DNA of 64,000 nt, taken from Isoptericola halalbus. GTDB lineage: Bacteria; Actinomycetota; Actinomycetes; Actinomycetales; Cellulomonadaceae. Location: NCBI GenBank assembly GCA_009663185.1, contig VJZX01000013.1:25946-89945 (forward strand), given 5' to 3'. Below, one piece after another: positions 58,254-64,000 of this stretch (positions within the stretch are counted from its first letter, which is position 1; the number at the start of each line of letters is the position of its first letter). Position numbers and translations under genes: made by a program. The notes below the pieces were generated by a model. The model was not told the DNA's origin and made no database searches. It was given only the letters and a program-made list of their open reading frames with translations.

Positions 58254-59561
58254 GTGCAGATCATCGACATCCCCAGCGCGGCCGCCGTGGGCGGCCTGGC
58301 GACCGCCACCCTCCAGACCGCCACCCTCCAGGCGGCGATCGACCGTGCGGCCGAGGCGGGCGGCGGAACCGTCGTCGTCCCGGCCGGCACGCACCGGACG
58401 GGCGCGCTGCGACTGCGTTCGCACGTCGAGCTCCACCTCGAGGCGGGCGCCCAGCTGCAGTTCGACCCCGACCCGGCGCTGTACCCGCCGGTCGAGGCGC
58501 ACTGGGAGGGTGCCCCCGCGACCATCCACTCGCCCTGCCTGTACGCCCAGGGCGAGACGGACGTGGCGATCACGGGCTTCGGCACGATCGACGGCGGCGG
58601 CGCGCCGTGGTGGGACACCTTCCGCCACGACAGGGACGCGCTCGCGTACCCGCGCCCCACGCTGATCGGCCTGCACGACTGCGAGCGGGTCACGATCCGC
58701 GACGTACGGCTCCGGAACTCGCCGAGCTGGACCGTCCACCCGCTGCGGTGCGACGGCGTGACGATCACCAACGTCGTCATCGTCAACCCGCCGGACTCGC
58801 CCAACACGGACGGCATCGACCCCGAGTCGTGCCGCAACGTGCGGATCAGCGACTGCCACATCGACGTCGGCGACGACTGCATCGTCATCAAGGCAGGCAC
58901 GGAGCGCGACCCCGAGCGTGTCCCGTGCGAGAACATCGCGATCACGAACTGCACGATGGTGCACGGCCACGGCGGCGTCGTCATCGGCAGCGAGATGAGC
59001 GGGGGCGTGCGCGACGTCGTCATCAGCAACTGCGTCTTCGAGGGCACGGACCGGGGCATCCGCCTCAAGTCGCGGCGCGGCCGCGGCGGCGTCGTCGAGG
59101 ACGTGCGGGTGACGAACGTCGTCATGCGGGGCGTCATGTGCCCGTTCGTCATCAATCCCTTCTACTTCTGCGGGCCGGACGGCAAGGAGCCGCACGTGGC
59201 CGACCGGTCGCCGCACCCGGTGGACGACTCGACGCCGGTCTTCCGGCGCATCCACCTCGCGCACGTCACGGCGCGCGACGTCCACGCCGCAGCCGGCCAC
59301 CTCTACGGGCTGCCGGAGCAGCCGCTGAGCGAGGTCACCCTCGACGACGTCACCATCTCCTTCGCGGCCGACCCCGTCCCCGGGTTCCCCGCCATGGCGG
59401 ACGGCGTCCCGGAGATGACACGGCAGGGGTTCCACATGGGGTATCTCGCCGACTCGGTCTTCTCGCGGGTGCGGATCGTCGGCGCCGACGGCCCCGGGTT
59501 CCACGTCGAGGAGAGCCCGACGCTGCGCCTGACGGAGGTGTCCGTTGTCAGCGACGACTGA
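58254..59561 (+). CDS. Glycoside hydrolase family 28 (polygalacturonase-like), cytoplasmic
   Basis: 435 residues of the right-handed beta-helix GH28 family. All signature motifs are present: NTDGID (from residue 184), GDDC (Asp207, Asp208), HGHGG (His237) and RGIRLKS (near 270), giving the three catalytic Asp and the conserved His and Lys. It hydrolyses galacturonide or rhamnogalacturonan linkages. No signal peptide, so it acts on oligosaccharides brought in by the importer. GTG start with AAAGGTGA before it. It overlaps the next gene by 17 bp. Confidence 0.9.
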   Translation: MQIIDIPSAAAVGGLATATLQTATLQAAIDRAAEAGGGTVVVPAGTHRTGALRLRSHVELHLEAGAQLQFDPDPALYPPVEAHWEGAPATIHSPCLYAQGETDVAITGFGTIDGGGAPWWDTFRHDRDALAYPRPTLIGLHDCERVTIRDVRLRNSPSWTVHPLRCDGVTITNVVIVNPPDSPNTDGIDPESCRNVRISDCHIDVGDDCIVIKAGTERDPERVPCENIAITNCTMVHGHGGVVIGSEMSGGVRDVVISNCVFEGTDRGIRLKSRRGRGGVVEDVRVTNVVMRGVMCPFVINPFYFCGPDGKEPHVADRSPHPVDDSTPVFRRIHLAHVTARDVHAAAGHLYGLPEQPLSEVTLDDVTISFAADPVPGFPAMADGVPEMTRQGFHMGYLADSVFSRVRIVGADGPGFHVEESPTLRLTEVSVVSDD

Positions 59562-60021
59562 CCGTCCGGGCCAGGCGGCCCCCGCCGTACGACGCCGGGT
59601 CGAGGCCGGGCTGGCCGTGGCCGGCATGGTGCTGTCCACGGTCCTGCTGGGCGGCTTCAGTGTCGTGATGAACCGGGTCGACGAGACCGAGTTCCTCGAC
59701 TCCCTGTACCCCGAGCTTCGTGGCGTCGGCGTCGACCTGGCGCCCGAGCAGGCCTACGAGGCCGCCCGGACGCTCGGTGCCTGGTTCGGCTTCACCCTCG
59801 TGGTGGTGCTGCTGCTCGGTGCCGTCGGCATCTACGTCGCCGGACGGCGGCCCGCACGACGGGCGACCGGCTGGTGGTTCCTCGGCGCGGGCCTGGTGTG
59901 CCTGATCGGGAGCCAGCTCCTGCTGTATCCGATCGCCTTCCTGTTCTTCCTGAGCGCGGGAATGTTCGCCCTGCGCAAGCCCGAACACCTGCCCGATCCC
60001 GAGCATGGGAGCACGAGATGA
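59545..60021 (+). CDS. Four-helix membrane protein (DUF4064-like)
   Basis: 158 residues with helices near 20-42, 78-98, 108-125 and 128-142. The pattern of a first helix, a periplasmic loop with Leu/Tyr/Glu residues (DSLYPELRGVGVDLAPEQAY) and three closely packed helices ending FFLSAGMFALRKP resembles DUF4064 proteins. Function unknown. The TTG start has GGAGG seven bases upstream and lies inside the GH28 gene; the end overlaps permease 2 by ATGA. Its place between enzyme and permease suggests a role in the uptake system. Confidence 0.75.
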   Translation: MSATTDRPGQAAPAVRRRVEAGLAVAGMVLSTVLLGGFSVVMNRVDETEFLDSLYPELRGVGVDLAPEQAYEAARTLGAWFGFTLVVVLLLGAVGIYVAGRRPARRATGWWFLGAGLVCLIGSQLLLYPIAFLFFLSAGMFALRKPEHLPDPEHGSTR

Positions 60022-60932
60022 GCAAGACCGTCACCGCGCGGCTGGTCGAGAGCCCGAGCCGGATCCGCAGGCCGTCGGCGGGGGCGCGCGCATTCCAGGT
60101 CGTCAACGCCGTCGTCCTCACCGGCTTCGCGCTGATCTGCGTGCTGCCGTTCCTCAACGTGCTCGGCAGCTCGCTGGCGACCCCCGGCGAGCTGGCCACG
60201 CGGCCGTTCGTGCTGATCCCGCGCGAGTTCACGCTCGACGCCTACCGGTACATCCTGTCGACCTCGACCATCTTCCGGGCGATGGGCGTCTCCGTGTTCG
60301 TCACCACGGTGGGCACGTTCGTCAGCCTCGTCATCACGTCGCTGATGGCGTACGCGCTGTCCAAGCGCTACCTGCGCGGACGCCGCGTCATCAACTTCCT
60401 CGTGGTGTTCACGATGCTGTTCAGCGGCGGCATGATCCCCACCTTCATCGTGGTCAACAGCCTCGGGCTCATCGACTCGCTCTGGTCGCTGATCCTCCCG
60501 GTGGCGGTCAACGCCTTCAACTTCGTGATCATGCGCAGCTTCTTCCAGGGCATTCCCGACAGCCTCGAGGAGGCCGCGCGCATCGACGGGTGCTCCGACC
60601 TGGGCGTGTTCTGGCGGATCGTGCTGCCGCTGTCGCTTGCGTCGATCGCGACCATCGGCCTGTTCTACGCCGTGTACTACTGGAACACCTACCAGAGCGC
60701 GATCCTCTACATCAACGACTCGTCGAAGTGGCCGATCCAGGTGCTGCTGCGCCAGATCGTCATCGTCGCGAGCGGCATGAACGCGGACGCCAACGCGGTG
60801 GACGTCGTGCCGCCGGCGCAGTCGGTCAAGATGGCGGTCATCTTCGTCGCGACGCTGCCGATGCTGATCGTCTACCCGTTCATCCAGCGGTTCTTCGTCA
60901 AGGGTGCGCTGGTCGGGTCGGTCAAGGGCTGA
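60018..60932 (+). CDS. Carbohydrate ABC importer permease 2 (YesQ/LplC/YtcP-like)
   Basis: 304 residues, six helices. Family marks: FLNVLGSSLATPGELATRPF, MLFSGGMIPTFIVVNSLGL and the EAA loop LEEAARIDGCSDLGVFWRIV. Pairs with permease 1 to form the channel for pectin-derived oligosaccharides. Starts within the stop of the DUF4064-like gene and overlaps the convergent serine hydrolase gene by 11 bp at its end. Confidence 0.92.
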   Translation: MSKTVTARLVESPSRIRRPSAGARAFQVVNAVVLTGFALICVLPFLNVLGSSLATPGELATRPFVLIPREFTLDAYRYILSTSTIFRAMGVSVFVTTVGTFVSLVITSLMAYALSKRYLRGRRVINFLVVFTMLFSGGMIPTFIVVNSLGLIDSLWSLILPVAVNAFNFVIMRSFFQGIPDSLEEAARIDGCSDLGVFWRIVLPLSLASIATIGLFYAVYYWNTYQSAILYINDSSKWPIQVLLRQIVIVASGMNADANAVDVVPPAQSVKMAVIFVATLPMLIVYPFIQRFFVKGALVGSVKG

Positions 60933-62346
60933 CCGGGCGGTAGGCGGCGTGGAAGCTCCACTCCTGGTCGGCTGACTCGCCGAACACCTGTGACTGGACG
61001 GCGAGGGTGCCGTCGGAGGCCCAGGCGAGGCGGGCGCGCCAGGTCGTCAGGTCGTCGCCGTGCAGCGCGCACCGCACGTCCAGGGTGTCGACGCCGGTCC
61101 ATCCGGCGGTGACGACGGCGGGCTGGCCGTCGAGCCGGGCCGGGACCGGACGGTCGAACCGCAGCTCCACGTCCCAGCCGACCGTCGCGGACCAGGCGCC
61201 CCCGCTGCGCAGCCGACCGCCGTCGTCGTCCAGCTTCAGGACGAGCTCCGCCGGTCCGGGCCCGCCGGCAACGTTCGTGTAGCGCCCGACGACGGGTCGC
61301 GCGTGCGCCGCGTCGTGCCGCGGTGCGGGCCAGGACAGCCCGACGGCGGAGCTCGGGTTGCGCGTGCCGCCGGCCGCGCCGCCGATGGCCCCGGCGTCGA
61401 GCCGGTCGGCGAGCGGCTCCACCAGGCCGTCGAGGACGTCGTCGAGGAGACGCTGGTCCCCGCTCGCGCACGCCTGCGCGTCTGCGGTGACCACCACCGC
61501 GAGGCCGCGGGCGGGATCGCCGTACACGATCTGCCCGCCGAGGCCGAACATCAGCCAGCCTCCCCGCGCCGGGAGCCACAGCTGGTAGCCGTAGCCGCCG
61601 CGCAGGGAGGCGCCCCAGGGCTGCAGAGCCGTGTCCGCCTGCGGGCTCGTGGCGGCCTTCAGGTAGTCGGCCGGCAGCAGCGTGGCGCCGTCGTGCACGC
61701 CGTCGTCGAGCAGCAGGTGCGCCAACCGCAGCAGGTCGCGCGGGGTGCAGACCAACCCCGAGCCGCCGTGGCTGATGCCCTCGGGCCCGGTGAGGAACCG
61801 CAGGTCGGGGCTCATGCCCAGCGGGTCGAGCAGCCGGGGGCGCAGGTAGTCCGGCAGCGACGTGCCCGCGAGGCGCTCGGTGAGCGCGGCCAGCACGTAG
61901 GAGGCGCTGGTGTCGTAGGTGAAGACCGTGCCCGGCGGGTGCGTCGGCGACACCCGGAAGTAGGACTCCAGCCAGTCGCCCGCGGTGAGCTTGTATGTCG
62001 TGGACCGGTGGGGGCCGCGCATGGCGAGCATGTGCCGGATCGTCGTCGCCTCGAGCCACGGATGCACGGGCGCCAGCTCAGGGAAATGGCCCGCGATCGG
62101 GTCGTCGAGGCTCAGGGCGCCCTCTTCCGCGAGCATGCCGACCGCCAGGCCCGTGACCGTCTTGGACACCGAGTACATCCGCTGCGGCGTGTCCAGGTCG
62201 AGCGGGTCGCAGACGGCGTGCGCCACGGTCTCGCCGTCGACGCTCGCCTGGACGGTGTGCACGGCGATGTCGAGCGTTTCCGCCCGGCGTGCGAGCGCGG
62301 CGACGAGGTCGCGGGTGAACGCGGCGTCCGGCATCGCGTCAGACAT
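60922..62346 (-). CDS. Serine hydrolase of the beta-lactamase/class C family with C-terminal domain
   Basis: 474 residues, no signal peptide. SVSKT (SxxK, Ser about residue 59) and YDTSAS (Tyr of the YxN/YxS motif, about residue 144) mark the catalytic domain; HGGSG near residue 193 and YQLWLP later belong to the same fold. The last 120 residues form a beta-rich domain (DVELRFDRPVPARLD, LTTWRARLAW). Could be a carbohydrate deacetylase-esterase given its neighbours, but this is only positional. It lies 4 bp after the xylulokinase gene on the same strand, so it is probably in the xylose operon. Confidence 0.85.
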   Translation of the reverse strand: MSDAMPDAAFTRDLVAALARRAETLDIAVHTVQASVDGETVAHAVCDPLDLDTPQRMYSVSKTVTGLAVGMLAEEGALSLDDPIAGHFPELAPVHPWLEATTIRHMLAMRGPHRSTTYKLTAGDWLESYFRVSPTHPPGTVFTYDTSASYVLAALTERLAGTSLPDYLRPRLLDPLGMSPDLRFLTGPEGISHGGSGLVCTPRDLLRLAHLLLDDGVHDGATLLPADYLKAATSPQADTALQPWGASLRGGYGYQLWLPARGGWLMFGLGGQIVYGDPARGLAVVVTADAQACASGDQRLLDDVLDGLVEPLADRLDAGAIGGAAGGTRNPSSAVGLSWPAPRHDAAHARPVVGRYTNVAGGPGPAELVLKLDDDGGRLRSGGAWSATVGWDVELRFDRPVPARLDGQPAVVTAGWTGVDTLDVRCALHGDDLTTWRARLAWASDGTLAVQSQVFGESADQEWSFHAAYRPVSP

Positions 62347-62350
62347 CCCG

Positions 62351-63859
62351 TCAGACGAGATCGCGGACCGCGGCGTACTGCTCGCGGATCACCGGCTGCG
62401 GGTCGGCGTCGAGCGTCGTGGCGACCGTCGTGGACCACGCCGGGGCCGCGGCGCCCGGGTCCTCGGCGGCGGTCAGAACCCACGCGGCCTGGCGCGCGGC
62501 GCCGTCGGCGACGTACTCGCCCGGCTCGGGGATGCCGATCGGCAGGCCGAAGACCTGCGGCGCGATGGTCTGCACCGCCGGCGACTGGGCGGCACCGCCG
62601 ATGAGCATGACGCGCTCGATCGGCACGCCCTGTGCGCGCAGCGCGTCGAGCCCGTCCGCGAGCCCGCAGAGCATTCCCTCGACGTAGGCGCGGGCGAGAT
62701 GCTCTCGGCTCGACGTCGCGAGCCGGATCCCGTGGAGGGTACCGGTGGCGTCGGGCCGGTTCGGGGTGCGCTCACCCTCGAGATAGGGCACGAGCACGAG
62801 CCCGTCCGCACCGGGCGGGGCCGCAAGCGCGAGCGTGGCGAGCTCGTCGACATCGCAGCCGAGCACGGCCCGGGCGGCGTCGAGGACGCGTGCCGCGTTG
62901 AGCGTCACGGCGAGCATGAGCGCGTTGCCGGTCGCGTCGGCGAAGCCGTTGATCGCGCCCGATCCGTCTGCGGTGCGCGTCGGAGCGACGGCGGAGACGA
63001 CGCCGGAGGTGCCGATCGAGATCGCGATGTCGCCCGGCCGCATGCCGAGGCCGAGCGAGGCGCCCGCGTTGTCGCCGGCACCCGGACCGACGAGCGCGCC
63101 GCCCTCGACGGCGGACCCTGCCACGGACGGGTGGGCCACGGCGCCCGCCTCGGACGGGCCGAGCACGCGTGGCAGCACGACGTCGTCGCGCCCCAGAGCG
63201 AGCTTGAGCAGGTCCGGGCGGTACGCACCTGGGGGAGTGCCGTCGTGGGGCGTGCCGGAGGCCTCGGCGTCGAAGTAGCCCGTGCCGGAGGCGTCGGAGC
63301 GGTCGGTGAAGAGCTTGTCGAGCTGCGGGCCGAGCGGCGCGTCCGGGTCGCCGGCCGGGCCGAAGCCGGCGATGCGCCAGCTCAGCCAGTCGTGGGGGAG
63401 CGCGACGGCGGCGACGCGCGCCGCGTTGTCGGGCTCGGCGTCGCGCAGCCAGCGCAGCTTGGTGACGGTCAGTGACGCGACGAGCACCGAGCCGGTCGCA
63501 TCGGCCCAGGCCTGTGCACCGGCGTCGCGGTTCCCGTCGCCGAGCTCGCGGATCAGGTCCTCGGCGGCCTGGGCGGACCGGGTGTCGTTCCACAGCAGCG
63601 CGTCGCGGATCACGTTGCCCTCGGCGTCGAGCGCGACCATGCCGTGCTGCTGGCCGCCGACGGCGATCGCCGCGACGTCGTCGAGCCCGCCGGCCTCGCG
63701 CGCGGCGGCTCCGAACGCGTCCCACCAGTGCCGCGGGTCGATCTCGGTGCCGTCGGGGTGCTTGGCCGAGCCGGAGCGCACGAGCGCGCCCGTCGCGGCG
63801 TCGCGCACCACGACCTTGCAGGACTGCGTGGACGTGTCCACGCCGGCGACGAGGGGCAT
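62351..63859 (-). CDS. xylB: Xylulokinase
   Basis: FGGY-family kinase, 502 residues, phosphorylating D-xylulose to enter the pentose phosphate pathway. N-terminal [17 protein letters not shown] (phosphate loop), [37 protein letters not shown] in domain 2, and [19 protein letters not shown] near the end match actinobacterial XylB. ATG 63859 with AAGGAG upstream. The palindrome copy 4 and the apparent end of xylA lie before it, giving the usual xylA-xylB order. Confidence 0.93.
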   Translation of the reverse strand: MPLVAGVDTSTQSCKVVVRDAATGALVRSGSAKHPDGTEIDPRHWWDAFGAAAREAGGLDDVAAIAVGGQQHGMVALDAEGNVIRDALLWNDTRSAQAAEDLIRELGDGNRDAGAQAWADATGSVLVASLTVTKLRWLRDAEPDNAARVAAVALPHDWLSWRIAGFGPAGDPDAPLGPQLDKLFTDRSDASGTGYFDAEASGTPHDGTPPGAYRPDLLKLALGRDDVVLPRVLGPSEAGAVAHPSVAGSAVEGGALVGPGAGDNAGASLGLGMRPGDIAISIGTSGVVSAVAPTRTADGSGAINGFADATGNALMLAVTLNAARVLDAARAVLGCDVDELATLALAAPPGADGLVLVPYLEGERTPNRPDATGTLHGIRLATSSREHLARAYVEGMLCGLADGLDALRAQGVPIERVMLIGGAAQSPAVQTIAPQVFGLPIGIPEPGEYVADGAARQAAWVLTAAEDPGAAAPAWSTTVATTLDADPQPVIREQYAAVRDLV

Positions 63860-63880
63860 GTTCGCTCCTTCAGCGATCGT

Positions 63881-63938
63881 TGTGAGCGGACTTTTGGCCC
63901 ACTTCCGGGTCGGAAAGTGGGCCAAAAGCCCGCTCACA
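63881..63938. repeat. Intergenic palindrome family, copy 4
   Basis: Starts TGTGAGCGGACTTTTGGCCC and returns to CCCGCTCACA at 63938; 24-bp arms with one mismatch around a short CCGGGTCGGA centre. It separates xylB from the upstream minus-strand gene and would form a hairpin within their shared transcript. Confidence 0.85.
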
Positions 63939-63949
63939 GCAGGGTCAGC

Positions 63950-64000
63950 TCAGCCGATGAGGTGCTTCAGCGCGAGCTGGTGCAGCCGCACGAGACCGTA
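63950..64000 (-). CDS. xylA: Probable 3' end of xylose isomerase gene
   Basis: Only 16 codons and the stop are inside the window: YGLVRLHQLALKHLIG. The ending RL-QLA--HLIG resembles the C-terminus of xylose isomerases, and the position directly before xylB on the same strand supports it. Too short for certainty. Confidence 0.5.
   Translation of the reverse strand, partial: YGLVRLHQLALKHLIG

Overview
The window is high-G+C DNA with many ATGA/GTGA gene overlaps. It carries an IdeR-type regulator, an actinobacterial SerC, actinobacterial c-di-AMP riboswitches ahead of NlpC/P60 peptidases, and a large plant-polysaccharide gene set. This suggests a chromosomal segment of a soil or plant-litter actinobacterium of the order Micrococcales, in the Cellulomonas/Cellulosimicrobium/Isoptericola neighbourhood. 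That placement is an inference from gene content, not a database result. No rRNA, tRNA, CRISPR array or phage was seen.

Layout. 1-4.7 kb: end of an exopolysaccharide locus (flippase, nucleotide-sugar dehydrogenase, Wzz/tyrosine-kinase, CAP lipoprotein), lower in G+C than the rest. 4.7-12.3 kb: mixed housekeeping and accessory genes (Fic protein, MarR-MFS pair, an IS481 remnant, a cytidine deaminase-ASCH fusion, an MHYT sensor, serC, ideR). 12.4-18.7 kb: a copper-resistance operon under a CsoR-type promoter, lying between two near-duplicate riboswitch-NlpC/P60 modules. 18.8-28.9 kb: a universal stress protein, an endonuclease-fold gene, a DrrAB-like ABC exporter, a GntR/YtrA-type regulator with a membrane partner, a serine hydrolase, an aminotransferase, SRPBCC and OsmC proteins. 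29.0-37.2 kb: a four-gene overlapping amide/ureide operon divergent from a dicarboxylate-type symporter, with FadR-type operators between them and a FadR-type regulator downstream. 37.2-39.0 kb: thyA-folA and a small membrane protein.

39.1-60.9 kb is dominated by pectin and hemicellulose use. It holds two secreted pectinases (a PL1 lyase and a PL1-PL1-CE8 three-domain enzyme), a GH43 enzyme, a LacI regulator fused to a PmoA-like domain, a Yes/Lpl-type ABC importer without its own ATPase, a YesL-like protein and a cytoplasmic GH28. A shared palindrome, GAAACCGGTTTC or close variants, occurs five times in front of these genes and probably defines a regulon. A broken uronate dehydrogenase lies inside the same region. 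Inserted in it (44.8-51.3 kb) is a separate sugar or polyol cassette (TIM-barrel isomerase, Gfo/Idh dehydrogenase, complete ABC importer, LacI regulator with a 30-bp palindromic operator, and what looks like a deleted aldolase gene). The window ends with a serine hydrolase, xylulokinase and what appears to be the last codons of xylose isomerase.

Four copies of a long intergenic palindrome (core TTTTGGCCCACT) lie at gene ends at 19.7, 20.8, 25.6 and 63.9 kb; two of them bracket the endonuclease-fold gene. The most unusual items are the copper island between duplicated riboswitch modules, the LacI-PmoA fusion with its operators, the deaminase-ASCH fusion, the amide/ureide operon and the palindrome family.
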